Source of the DNA: Pomphorhynchus laevis
Lineage: Eukaryota; Acanthocephala; Palaeacanthocephala; Echinorhynchida; Pomphorhynchidae
Length of the DNA stretch: 64,000 nucleotides
NCBI GenBank assembly: GCA_012934845.2
Contig: WNNJ02003787.1
Location: forward strand, 97,558-161,557
Reading direction: 5' to 3'
Position 1 is the first letter of the stretch, and each line of letters opens with the position of its first letter. Positions 1 to 10,958 of this stretch are shown here, one piece after another. A model generated the notes under the pieces. That model did no database searches, had not been told where the DNA came from, and was given only the letters and a program-made list of their open reading frames with translations. The position numbers were made by a program, and so were the translations under genes.

Positions 1-321
1 TAAAATAAATTTCGCAAACTTACAGTGTATCTTTGTCTTCTTGTTGTTAATGGCTTGACACGTTTCGGTGTTTTTGAAGGCATCTAGAAACTTTGAAAAA
101 GTTTTATCACGCATCTTCAAAATGCAAATTTATTTTATATCAAATCAAAATGCCTGCTTTAGAAAATGATAGCATTAAACCTATTTAATAAATATTTCCT
201 AGATATTACCTTATTATAAAAACATAATAAGGTAATAATATAAACAAAATATTTATTCCTTATATTTTATTGCTTACACTTATTACTTTTTATAACGTTT
301 TTATTATAAGGTTACATTAGA

Positions 322-835
322 GGCCGAATGGCAGTTTCTCCTGATAGCAGTTTCTCCGGATAATTTCTAATCCTTATTCTGATAGTTTGTAATTTATTAG
401 TCAATTCATAAACATTGATAACATTATCTAATCTGATGTTAACTAAAATACGTCCTTAACACGTATTTGCCCCCTGCTATGTTGGGTAAAGCAGTTAGAG
501 GCCGAAACCTGTCCTCCAATCCTTATTCTGATACAACGTATGTTATATATTAGTCAATTCATAAAAATGACTTTTATTTTAAATTTCAATTTTTTATTTT
601 AACTTGATTTAAATTATAAAAATGTTATAATTTAACCTTAAAAATGTTATCTTATTCTAATACTTTGTATTAGAATAAGATACTTGATAATCTAATTTAT
701 TAACATATTAATATGTTAATATGTTCCTCCTGATGACCTTATTTATTAGTCAATTCATAAAAATGACTTTTATTTTAAATTTCAATTTTTTATTTTAACT
801 TGATTTAAATTATAGAAAATCTAAAAACAATTATT
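322..835. repeat. Dispersed AT-rich repeat, three partial copies
   Basis: The block beginning AGGCCGAATGGCAGTT (about 322) and ending in ATTAGTCAATTCATAAA recurs in part at about 498-620 and 735-835. It occurs again at 2985-3095 and 3835-3930. A short stem AAATACGT/ACGTATTT with loop CCTTAAC lies at 446-468. No coding potential is seen. The identity of the repeat is unknown; it could be a non-autonomous transposon. Confidence 0.6.
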
Positions 836-927
836 TATTTTAAAATGTAATGCATACATTATATATATGCTATATATTATATTATTACATATATGCCATA
901 TATACATTATATATTCACATCATATAT

Positions 928-1143
928 CGTATGATGCGAATACCGAGTTTTGAAATTTTTTTATTTTTTTTAACATTTAAACCTAGTAAATTATTGTTGG
1001 GTATTTAAAAACAAGTTGGAAATTCAAATACATATACTTAACTAGCAGTTATCTCCTTACTTCTAACCAAAAACTTCAAGGAAGAGACGTCATTCTATTG
1101 ACTATTCAATAAAACACCGTTTTGTTCGTCTATAGACAAATTC
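928..1143. repeat. Direct repeat R1, left copy
   Basis: About 210 bp beginning CGTATGATGCGAATACCGAG and ending near TATAGACAAATT is repeated nearly identically at 2460-2643 in the same orientation. The left copy has a different stretch where the right copy has a perfect hairpin. The two copies bracket 1.3 kb that holds a family C fragment and a SINE. Confidence 0.75.
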
Positions 1144-1590
1144 CCATCCACACATTACTACATACATAGTAATGCATACACAATATGTATGCATTACATT
1201 AGATACATACACTATATGCTTTAAATGTTTAATAATAAATGAATATTATAAATAATTTTTATGATATTAAATAATAATTTTCTAATTAGTAAATTTAAAA
1301 AATTACATTTTTAAATCTACAATCAAGCATTTATTAGTTACTTGAAGTAATTAAAATGTATTATTAACTTATTTGTGATTTTTTAAGAATCTTCGTTTAT
1401 TATTATTATTTTTTAATTTTTTTTGTCAATTTAATATAATTTTAAATTTTAAATTATCAAATTATTATCTCATCAGAGCTTACGAAAGTAGATATAATTT
1501 TTGGTTGTCACTCTCTTGATATAATAAATATGTATAAATAAATAATATTTTTTATTTTTTTACATTTTTAAATCTACAATCAATCATTTT
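1144..1590. other. AT-rich stretch without a gene
   Basis: Low-complexity A/T sequence with short ATACAT- and TTTAAAT-type motifs. I see no coding, RNA or transposon signature in it. Confidence 0.6.
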
Positions 1591-2060
1591 TTACGGGTAA
1601 TCAAGGTTAATATTTGCACAAATCACTTTCTCTGTAAATGATTGCATCTTATATTTATAAATAAGGATACAAGCATATGTCATAACGATAAGTCCGGCCA
1701 CCTCTCCGGCACCGGCAGCACCATGCATAGCGTAGCTGGCGGTCAAAGTATTTGGACATGTCAAGTTCCACACCAGGTGGAAGCCGCCTCTCCATGGCAT
1801 AACGAACAACCATCGAAACGCTTGCCATCGTCACGCGCAAGGCCACTCGGCTCTAAGCGGAATGATATTTCAACGCAACAGAGCGCTTGTTACAGTAACT
1901 TGTTTATCTTTGCATGTCGAGAATGTCGAGCTTTGATCTGTTTACAGTCAAGTCCGTCGTTGCCGAACACATCTGACTTGTCGCCAGACAAGGTGAACTC
2001 TCTAGCGATAGGAACACTTAGCCGCATGCCAACCGATATTGTAAAAGTTGTGTCCTAATA
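1591..2060 (-). pseudogene. Family C retrotransposon fragment, RLE endonuclease domain
   Basis: On the minus strand this GC-richer island reads as the C-terminal restriction-like endonuclease of a non-LTR element. It shows a degenerate Cys/His segment, then EPSGLARDDGKRFDG, then after a frameshift MPWRGGFHLVWNLT and TASYAMHGAAGAGEVAG. The usual family pattern is R-x-DGKRPDG followed about 12 residues later by WDxT. Here the proline is F and the second acidic residue is N, so the nuclease centre looks dead. At least one frameshift and one stop are present. The family match comes from remembered motif patterns; no search was run. Confidence 0.7.
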
Positions 2061-2085
2061 GATCGTTATAATACGATACCCTAGC

Positions 2086-2343
2086 AAAAGTAATATACAA
2101 AAATGTATATCTACACCTTTGGAGCATCCATCCTAGTCGATGTAACGTTAATCGCGAAACAGACGTCCTGAGTTCAAATCCAATTAGCACCAGTTAACGA
2201 GTAAGCAGGTAATAAGTGTCGAAACGTGAAATGTAGGTCTTTGTCAGCACATAATGAGACCCACCCAGGCTGATTAGTAGCATCTAATCAGCCTGGAATA
2301 GGAACAATACCTGTGAGATCAATGTCGTGCCACAACCAGAAGT
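2086..2343 (+). mobile_element. tRNA-derived SINE copy
   Basis: The head resembles a pol III promoter: an A-box-like stretch near 2130-2145 and a B box GAGTTCAAATCC near 2170. The body contains GAAACGTGAAATGTAGGTCT, and the tail is AGGAACAATACCTGTGAG. The same order of blocks recurs several times at 58835-60000. A perfect 13-bp stem (CCAGGCTGATTAG with its complement) lies in the tail. The exact ends are not defined. Confidence 0.65.
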
Positions 2344-2459
2344 AAACGGAAATATTTTTAACTTTTTCTACAGATATTTTAAAGAATGCCTATTTTTATA
2401 AGAGGACTTAAGAGATGTTTTTACAAATTTAAAGAATTTAAAGGAAATAATATTTTGCT

Positions 2460-2643
2460 CGTATGATGCGAATACCGAGTTTTGAAATTTTTTTATTTTT
2501 TTTAACATTTAAACCTAGTAAATTATTGTTGGGTATTTAAAAACAAGTTGGAAATTCAAATACTTCACTAGCAGTTATCTCCTTGCTTCTAACCAAAGCG
2601 GTGTTTCGAAAAACACCGCTTTGTTCGTTTATAGACAAATTTC
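2460..2643. repeat. Direct repeat R1, right copy, with hairpin
   Basis: Second copy of the repeat seen at 928-1143. It carries a perfect hairpin: AAAGCGGTGTTT (2595-2606), loop CGAA, AAACACCGCTTT (2611-2622). Confidence 0.75.
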
Positions 2644-4030
2644 ATCAGAGGAAATACGTCCTTAGCACGTATTTGGCCCCGCTGCTATGCTGGGTAGAGT
2701 ATTAATAATTCTTTATTTAATCATTTTGATTTAGCATTATTATTTTATAACTTTATTAAGTACATAGACTCAGTTAGCTGATTTAATTTATATTTATTTA
2801 ATATTTATCAATATAAATACTGATATTTATTTAATATTTAATATTATAAAATAGTATATTTAATATTTAATATATTAAATATTTCCTAGATATCACTAAG
2901 ATATATTAAAAACATAATATATTTTATATCTTATATTTTATTGCTTACACTAATTTCTTTTTATAACGTTTTTTATTATGACGTTAAATTATAGGCCGAA
3001 TGGCAGTTCCTCCTAATAGCAGTTCCTCATGATGACCTCTAATCCTTATTCTGATAAAACGTCTGTTATTTATTAGTCAATTCATAATTTCTTAGTTGTA
3101 AGAAATTATGATTAATTAAGTTAATCTCTTAGTTATCGGGCACTATAACTAGAGCCCATAATAATTAATTATTAAATTTTGATAAAAGTTTCTTTGATAT
3201 TTAATGCCCATAAATGTATATTTAACGGCTTATATTAAAAACGAAATTAAAATGTAGGTAAGTCAGAATCATTCTGGATATGTAATTATGGATTCACGAT
3301 TTATAACTCTTCATCCATTAAGACCAATCGAGACTATTCAATTGGGCTTTTTGAACACGATATATATTATCAAATCTATTTAATGATCCGGTTCTAATTT
3401 GATATTGTCAAATAACGACTTTGCTAATGGTGTAAATGCGCCGTTCGAAAACCGTGGTTTGAATTACGTCCCGTTTGCCTAATACAACTACTGACATTCT
3501 TCTTACAACTGACCTTATAGACACCATTCATCCTTTGAAGAAAGGATCTTTTTATTTTGTTACAACTAGTTGTATTCAGAAATTACATCGTGTATAACTT
3601 AACATTTATATAGGCTACTTTTTAACCTTTATACACAAAATCGTGGTTGTTGTAAATTTTAGTTTTACAACAACTATAGTTTTGAATATTAATTGTATAA
3701 AAGTTTATAATTATTTATAACTTAATTATTTATCTTTATTTTTATTTATAATTATTTACTATTTATAGAAAAATTTTCTATAGATAAAAATAATATACCT
3801 TACTATAATAATATACCCGATTATTAATAAATAATAATAAATTTATTAAAAATGACGTTTATTTAAAATTTCAATTTTTAATTTTAACTTGACATAAATT
3901 ATAAAAAATCTTATAACAATTATTTATTTTATTATTTAATTAAATTTTGATTTAGCATTATTATGTTTTGTTTATTTTATAATTATATTAAATACGTAGA
4001 CTCAGTTAGCTGATTTGATTAACGTTAATA
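2644..4030. repeat. AT-rich region built of repeat copies
   Basis: It holds a second copy of the AAATACGT/ACGTATTT stem (2652-2674) and a second AGGCCGAATGGCAGTT block (about 2990). A segment ending ACTCAGTTAGCTGATTT occurs twice (2700-2790 and 3935-4020). No gene was recognised. A short open stretch near 3290-3370 has no recognisable similarity. Confidence 0.5.
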
Positions 4031-4650
4031 TTTTAAGTTCAAACTTTATTCATATAAAATTTAAAAATTTTAACTTTGGCAACACTTTTATACTTGCTAT
4101 CCTGGTCATCTTAACCTTTTATCTTATCGGTATTATTTATACAAATATTTAGTTGAAGATATAATTAATAATAAGAAATTTATTAAAAAATAAAAATCTC
4201 CTCAGGGTAATGTTCATAGGTTTATTTTTTCATTTGCGCTAATACAAACAGAGAAAATCAATTTTTATCTTTTTCTTATATTTCCCATAATTGTGATCAT
4301 TAAAGGGGATGTTTATTAAGATTTCGTGAAAATGTTTTATTTATAGCTACATCATACTGAAAGACGATTAATATGGAGATCCATCTTGGGGTATTTTAGA
4401 AATAAATTAAAAAACGTTAAGTCGTTTGGAAAATTACGTTTGACGATCAATTTAATCACTTTAGGACAGTGTTGCCTAAAACATCGACACATTATATTCA
4501 TATTTGAATTTTTAAAAATTACAGACTTTTGCTTGTATATTTTCACATAAATGGATTTAAATGTATCGCAAAACTATATCGAATATATCGTATCGCAAAG
4601 ATCCACTTTCTCTGATACAATCGCATACCCGTTAGAGGGGATTAAGGTTG
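4031..4650. other. AT-rich stretch without a gene
   Basis: A/T-rich sequence. A 64-codon minus-strand open frame at 4352-4546 has no recognisable motif and a composition like its surroundings. I see nothing else here. Confidence 0.5.
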
Positions 4651-4918
4651 TTGAACCTTGATCAGTGAAGCTTTTGGACTCTGTAATTGAAAATTATATG
4701 AGCATTGACGCAGTCATCGTTGACGCCACAACCTAACTGACCGAATTGACGTCACGCTTACTGCAACTGAATAGACATGACGCGCTATATCTTCTCAGAC
4801 ACTGTGAGTCCCAAAAATAGAATACATTCTTAGTACCACTCTAGCTTCCAAGCGAACATCCGTTACAGGTTATAATTACACCCTTCGGTCACCTCTAGAG
4901 ACTGTACTTAACGTACAT

Positions 4919-5161
4919 TTGGAAGACAGTGCGTGGTCCGAGACAACGCTTCCGATTGTCCTCAGGGGTTTCGGGATAACGTTTGCTGTCAATACAGCTC
5001 TACCAGCTTATCTGTCCTCAGTGTCAACAACGCAAGGCCTGGTAGAGTTTTTGCTTTCAGACGGCCCAATTCCAAATAGCGGTGACCCCGACTTAGTCGA
5101 CGGTAAAGCCACGTGGTCTTCGCTTTTCGTCAAAAAGAGTCCAAAAAAAGATTTATTTTAA
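4919..5161 (+). pseudogene. Family C ORF piece upstream of RLE
   Basis: The open frame contains EDSAWSETTLPIVLRGFGIT and ALPAYLSSVS. This resembles the conserved segment between the RT and the RLE domain of RLE-bearing non-LTR elements, where such proteins read roughly D-x-A-W-x-x-x-x-LPV-x-x-GG-x-G followed by ALPA-F/Y-LAS. The frame runs straight into the tail of the inserted family A copy, so its last residues are foreign. The upstream frame continues with two stops back to about 4660. Confidence 0.65.
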
Positions 5162-5645
5162 CGTGGCAAATGCGTGCCAGCGCACGCTTACATGACTACA
5201 ACAAAACAAAAATGTAAATCATGTGTCGAGAATGTGTGAACGGAGGAGGGAGCGCTGCGGACGTCGAGAGGGAGTTGATTCCAGGCGAGTGAGGCGGCAA
5301 TGAGGAAGGATCGGATACCATAGTTATCGGAGTAATTGGGAACGTGGAGTAAGAGGGTATGACGCGAACCCAGCAATAGCGAGGTGGGGCGAGTGTCGTC
5401 TAAGAAACGAAGGTTGATGAGCGATTTGGAGCCGACATCCAAATAATGCGAATAGACAAGTTTTCTGGATCTGGCCAGTTCACCAGCAGATAAGACAACG
5501 CCTACTAAATTCAGATTCGTAATTATCGGAGATTGCACGTCTGCACGCAATCGGGGGACCCGCAGTGGGTGCGTTCCTAGGAACGTGTGCATCTACTGAG
5601 ACACGACTGAGGATGAAGCGGTGAGAATAGCAGTTACCTGCGTCT
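5150..5645 (-). mobile_element. Family A 3' end inserted in family C
   Basis: On the minus strand the open frame 5592-5188 contains INLRFLDDTRPTSLLLGSRH, LLLHVPNYSDNYGIRSF and WNQLPLDVRSAP. That is the C-terminal motif set of family A, and the nearly whole copy at 35.7-39.6 kb has the equivalent LDDTRPTSLSLRFRHS and LLHIPNYSRNYGV. The family's 3' hairpin GCGTGC/GCACGC lies at 5172-5187 and a short A-rich end at about 5150. It is severely 5'-truncated. Confidence 0.8.
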
Positions 5646-5649
5646 AGGA

Positions 5650-6181
5650 TTGGTTATATGTTCAGCGCATTGGTGCCACTCTAGAAGACCAGTAGATCCT
5701 CTTGGACTGCACAGATTGAACTACCATATGTCGGTCGAGCGACATTTTCGCCACGTGCAGGGAACGGTTCAATTAAGGCATCACTTAACACAGCAGGCTA
5801 CCCCGAATACATTAGAGCCAACTGGAATCCCACGTTCGGATGGTAAAATACCGGATGGTTCAACTCTCGTGCCTTGGAAACGTAATTGCTTGCTATGGAA
5901 CTTCACTGGCTGCCTCGCATAGGTTCCGTTCCTATCAGGGTACAGGCATGTTTGCCTCGTATGCTGAACAAATAAAGCGATCAAAATACAGGGACATGAA
6001 CCACACGTTCACTGTCTTTGAGCCCGTAGCCATCGAATGTCTTAGCACCCTGAAGGAAAACGCGAGAGAACTTTTAGCAACGCTCGGCAGAGAACTTCGG
6101 CAAGCAACCAGTGACGGACGTACAGGGAGAAACCTGTTGCAGCGGATCAGTGCCGCTATTCAGAGGAACAATGAGGCATAA
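5650..6181 (+). pseudogene. Family C RLE endonuclease domain
   Basis: The first frame (5650-5922) shows a Cys/His stretch (CSAHWC and VDPLGLHRLNYH), then LEPTGIPRSDGKIPDGSTLV and LLWNFTGCLA. After a frameshift at about 5920, the second frame (to 6181) shows IKRSKYRDMNHTFTVFEPVA and LLQRISAAIQRNNEA, the usual end of this protein. R2-type endonucleases use a CCHC motif and PD...D. Here the PD is present, but the second acidic residue is N (LLWNFT). Two frames and this change mean a dead copy. Confidence 0.75.
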
Positions 6182-6420
6182 ACCGCGAGGCGATCGAAGG
6201 CAGTTGTCCCTTGGAAGGAAATCCGACATCTGGATACATTCATGATTAGCTTTGTGTTGTTTCGATGCTTTATTATTACTTTTTATCATTTTAAATGTTC
6301 TAATTTGTAGATGATAAACTGTAATTGTGGAATGCTATATGCTACAAATGTAAACGATAAAATTAGTTTCTTAATAAATTAGGTTATAGTTTTTCCGATT
6401 GTAGTTTATTTTTTATAAAT

Positions 6421-8370
6421 TTAAAATTATTACAATGTGTCTAATTGGTTCAAAATTGCAGGTAAAATTATTTAATAATAAGGTGAATACGTCACTTTGA
6501 AGCGAGAACAATATATGGAATCCATTTATAGTGTATGGGCTGAAATCTATTTACCAGGCATTTATTGAATTAATTATTACTGAATATAAAGTTAAAATAT
6601 CTTAAGATCTAATTTACAATTAAAACGTATAAATGGAGATAAGGATCATAACAATTCAATATCCAAAGACTACAGGGCATTGTTATGTTATTTAACTTAT
6701 TAACTTATTTAAATCTTTTTTTAAATTTTTCTCATGTTGAATTGATTCAATAATATATTACTTGCATTTATATCAGCATGTGATGAGTCTTATTGTCTAT
6801 AAAACAGCAGTTATTATTGTAGTTCAATAAATATAGTCATTATAAAAGTAACAATCAACGATTTTAAATTGAAAAAAACAGTTCTGAATTTTTGTCAAAA
6901 TAAAATTAGATTTCTCTTGTATGTTCGTGGAAAATCACTTTTGACTAACACTTCTTCAGTTGTAAATAACTTTTAATTACAACAATTTAAACATCTGCAT
7001 TAGTAACTTGCTAACTTAATTTGTAAACATTTTAAATATAAAACATAATAATGAATTGCAAGCTGGCTGACAATTATATTAAATTATTAATTTGTTAAAT
7101 AATATATTAATTTGTTGAATTATAATTTGATAAATTAAATTTATAAAAATTAAATTTAATTTTGATAAATTAATATAATATAATTTTAATTAGATTAAAT
7201 TAAATTTAATTTTATTATTTAAAATTAAATTAAATTTAATTTGTTAAATATATTTTTGTTAAATATACGTTATTTAAAATTCGTAAATTTTCAATAACTC
7301 CCTCGTTCCTCTTTGGCAAAAGAACCAATTTTAGTAAATCCCCTTAAATTTTACATCAAAATAGTAATCGTTACTTTTAGAGATGATGGTCTCTATTCTA
7401 TGAGTCAAAATAAAATCGTATGAATTGATCGGTATTAATTTATCGCACATATCAATCAAGACTGAATTCGTTTTTGAACTGTCTGTTTATCAATCAAATA
7501 TTTTTCAAACCTTAAAAACTATATATACGTAAAATGGCGTAGAATGTTAATAGAATTTAACCTTATCCCTGTTCATTTTGTTGATATATCCACATAAATT
7601 TGTTGAAAAATTATGATTTTCTTGACTTTATCTCAATTCATTTTTACTATGCCCTTATTTTCCTCAACAAAACTCGTTCTACTTTCCACTAAATCACATC
7701 CCTTTCTTTAAAACTTAAAATTAAATATTTTCCTTCGAATTAAATAAAATTAATAAAATTTAATTAAATATTTTAAGCATAATGAAATTAAGTATTGACG
7801 ATATTTGTTCATTTCTATTGATTTTAAATAAAATTTAAGAAATATTTAATTGCTAACATCAAGTTTATAAAATTTAATGAGTTTTAAAAATAATTAAATT
7901 TTATTCGTGACGATGAAAATCAATAATTAATAATTAATTAATTTGAAAATAATTAATAATTAAATGAATTTCATTTTGTAAATGAAATTCACTAAAAACA
8001 AAAAATTTCAGAGAATATTTCAATCGTGACGATGTGTGATAGGATTCACATCAACACTATTAAAGATTTAATTCCTTAGATGTTTAAAAGAAAAATGTAT
8101 GCGTACATTTCCTTATTTTTGTAAATTTTAAATTAACCGTAAAAAATCCTGTGCATTTTAAAGAATAAAAAAATTACTTTTTCTCAATTTCGAAAATAAT
8201 GCATATAAAAACAATTATCATAATATTTCAAATTTAAATTAAACCAAAAAAACTGTTCGTTTGGCATTGATAATGATACAGATAAATATAAAAATTAAAT
8301 AATAAAATTATAAGTTATTTAATTTATATATTAAATTTGTAGCTAAATACTATTTAATTAATAGTAAAGT
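6421..8370. other. AT-rich region without a recognisable gene
   Basis: About 2 kb of very A/T-rich DNA, with runs such as TAAATTTAATTTTGATAAATT at 7100-7260. A perfect hairpin GAATTTCATTT, loop TGT, AAATGAAATTC lies at 7966-7990. GTGACGATG occurs near 7908 and 8026. No exon, RNA gene or element protein was found. Very short exons of the kind seen at 55-61 kb could escape notice here. Confidence 0.5.
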
Positions 8371-8460
8371 CCGAAATGAAGATAGGAATTAAAGATTTAA
8401 AATGAATCAGGTAAAACGGGAGTTATTTCATTTTTACATTGAAATTAATGGACTTGGCAC
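8371..8460. repeat. Small dispersed repeat
   Basis: AAAGTCCGAAATGAAGATAGG and GGAGTTATTTCATTTTTAC lie here. The first block recurs at 11842-11880. The reverse complement of the second recurs at 18478-18505. The ends are unclear; it may be a MITE-like element. Confidence 0.45.
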
Positions 8461-8599
8461 TCCCCTTTTATCAATTTGTTTGCTCAATTATTATACTAGT
8501 AATCTGTTTGTATAAAATAAACTAATCGATTAAACTAGTTAGAATATATTTTAGATTGTATTATACAGTGACCGACTTAGCAAGGGAACGAGTGAAGTA

Positions 8600-9190
8600 G
8601 GTGTAAGGTGGTAAGGGGATAATAATGTAAATTATTATTACAGGTCATAGCCATAAGGCTGTTTTGACCGCTCATGGGTACTGCAGCAACCACCACTCGT
8701 TCTCATTTCGAATCCAGTTCTTTATATTGGATTTAAATTCATTGATTGTATGCACCGCAACGACATCAATTGGAAGACGATTCCAAACATTCAACGCTCG
8801 ATTGAGCCATCGGAAATGACGAGGGTATTTCCGTCCTCATGTACTACCAATAATTTCGAGTGCCCTCTACGTCCATCCCGTTCATTGAGTTCAACTCTAT
8901 TTACTGAGAAATTTTCATTTTCGTTTATTAGTCGATACATAGCTAGAAGGTCGAAAAGAAAAAGCCTTTCAAGCACTGTCGGCATAATCAAACTTTTTAT
9001 TCTTGTCTCATAGGGAAGATATCGTATCTGAGGACATAATTTCGTAAACCGTCGAAGTATGAGCTCTAATTGATCAAGTTCTGTACGCGTACACGGAAAG
9101 ACTGCTGGCGACACATTTTCTAATATCGGTCTTATAAGAGAATTATATAAACGTACAACACAAAAACGGAGATTATTATAAATTACAAGA
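8600..9190 (-). mobile_element. Family B CR1-like fragment, 3' end
   Basis: The minus-strand frame 9204-8791 reads the RT thumb and C-terminus: YNSLIRPILENVSPAVFPCT, LELILRRFTKL, IMPTVLERLFLFDLLAMYRL. A further C-terminal stretch runs down to about 8700. The 3' end has the mini-stem AGCCATAAGGCT (8649-8660) followed by a TAA-type tail on the minus strand. The 5' side ends exactly where the tail of the next copy begins (about 9180). Confidence 0.75.
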
Positions 9191-10958
9191 CTATAGTCAT
9201 TCATCTGCTTTGTTGTCTACTCACAGTAGAACCAATTTTGTGTCAACAAAACCTTAATAAGGATACAGGATATTGAAATTAGAATATATGCAAAGCCATG
9301 TAATTAGCGTTTTCTTAAAGTGCAGTCTATTTGATATGTTGAATATATTCTCTGGGAGTTTCTTCCAAAGACCGCTCGATGAGAAAAATGATATAGTCTT
9401 CCGAGTTTGCCGTGATGCAGTCCTCACAGTAAGAGAGTGACCTCGTTTAGTAGTTCGCTGGCTTCGCTGAATACAGTCGATCGAGAATTCGTCACGTTCG
9501 AATAACACATTCCAAAAACAAAATATCAATACATACTATACTAGTGCGAACTGAAGGAACGCCCATATTGCACAAGCGGTCCTTATTAGACAATTTCATG
9601 ATGGAATGACACGATCTCGTCAACCTACGGAGGACATTTTCAAACTCATTAATCTCACCACGTATACACGGAAATACCGCAGGGATACAATATTCAATAA
9701 TAGGATAAATAAGTGAATTGTATATTATTTTAAGACAGGAAGCCTATGGGTTACGAAAACACCTCCGGACCATCGTTTGGATGATTATGTCCGCGTTTAA
9801 ACGACTTTTCAATGACCACAAGTATTCCCAAAACCTATCGCGTATTGTATCTGTGTAATTGGCTCAGCATCTAATTTATATCTGAAAGGATATTTCTTAT
9901 GTCCTAAGTGCATGTGGCAGCACTGGGAAATATTTGACATCAGTCCTGTCTCAATACTCCACCTAACAATATTGTCTAGATATTCCTGGAGCAGAAAACA
10001 GTCCTAATACGATTGAATGCACTGCCATAACTTGGGGTAATCCGCAAACGCAAGAATATTGCATTTCAGTCTTAATAACAGATCCTGACGGAAAACGTTG
10101 AACAGTAAAAGGGCCAGAACCGTACCTTGAGGCACTTGAGCACAAACATGAAGTGGTGAAGAAACACTACTGCCTAGCCTCACTTAATATGACCGACCCT
10201 TTAAGAGTGAACTAATCCACCGAACTACATGGGCATCGATACCGTATCTAGCCAAAACTACTAGCAGTGTAATGTGGTACTCGGTCAAACGCCTAGATAA
10301 AATCGATAAAAATTGCATCGACCCCACACCCATCCGCTACTACATTGGATTTTCTCTGTTCTCTTTTATGTATATCAGAGTTATGTGAGATCGCTTCCAC
10401 TGATTAAGGATGCATGATGTACATAGGGACATGTTAAATACCTCTGAGAATGGGAATGCTAGCAGGTCAGAAGAATAAAACGGTGAATGTCGTCCGGCCC
10501 AGCCGACGTGTAAAAAAATAATTTACGCAATTCTCGTGATACATCTGCTGGAGAAATTAATAATATACGGGAGATGAATGTTTCGGGAATTTGCGCTGAA
10601 CGAACGTCTGTAATTGGTGTAGGACGAATAAGATCAAAGGCCACTGTTAACATACTCACAACTTCGTCGGAATCTTTCGCGATCTTACCGTCATGGGTCA
10701 AAGGGGAAATTGATGAAATAACTTTTCTACTTTTATTTACATAGCTCCAGAACGGATTGGAAGAAACTTTATATAATTCCAGGATTTTCGATTCGTGATT
10801 TTGCCTCTTCAACAATTTCATGTAGTTGAAGCGACGACGATACTGTAGATATTCTAACCGAAGTGCCTGATTATTACGAGATGATTTAAAGAGTTTATTC
10901 TGTTTTCTTAAAAGTCCCACTAATTCATCGTCAAACCAAGCAGGCTTGTGTCTTTAAA
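9185..10958 (-). mobile_element. Family B CR1-like element, 5'-truncated ORF2
   Basis: This copy is closely related to the element at 51306-54830, and its 3' end starts with the same AGACTATAG. Readable minus-strand pieces are the C-terminus (9529-9254, ending FNILYPY), degenerate RT sequence (9550-10450), and the endonuclease-RT linker plus first RT motif (10920-10459). That last piece contains FWSYVNKSRKVISSISPLTH and TSAGPDDIHRFIL. The RT core is split by many frameshifts. The 5' end is cut in the linker (PAWFDDELV at about 10950). Confidence 0.75.
10459..10920 (-). pseudogene. Family B ORF2 piece: linker and start of RT
   Basis: The 153-codon frame begins in the basic linker after the endonuclease, with KQNKLFKSSRNNQALRLEYL. 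It runs through FWSYVNKSRK and ends in TSAGPDDIHRFIL, the PDDI/PDGI motif that opens the reverse transcriptase palm in CR1-like elements. A stop follows at once, so the RT is not continuous with it. The copy at 53045-52704 carries the same segment (TSAGPDDIHPFIL). Confidence 0.75.

Larger units (their letters stand above)
4655..6420 (+). mobile_element. Family C non-LTR retrotransposon, 3' half, interrupted
   Basis: The remains read from the end of the RT region to the 3' end. Around 4660-4920 is degenerate sequence with LNRHDALYLLRHC. Then come HLEDSAWSETTLPIVL and TALPAYLSS (4915-5060). A reverse-oriented family A fragment (about 5150-5645) interrupts the element. After it come a Cys/His segment with VDPLGLH and the RLE core (5650-6181). 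A 3' UTR-like tail with AATAAA-type signals follows to about 6420. Stops and frameshifts make it non-functional. It is 5'-truncated, as is common for target-primed insertions. Confidence 0.75.

Noticed and set aside
1642-2058. 138-codon plus-strand open frame
   Set aside because: It is the antisense shadow of the family C nuclease fragment, whose motifs read clearly on the minus strand.
2160-2200. Possible tRNA gene near a B-box-like sequence
   Set aside because: The same head recurs with a shared non-tRNA body and tail in several places, so it is a SINE head; no complete cloverleaf could be drawn.
3420-3490. tRNA-like stretch with GGTTTGAATTACG
   Set aside because: The arms do not form a consistent cloverleaf and there is no second copy to support a SINE.
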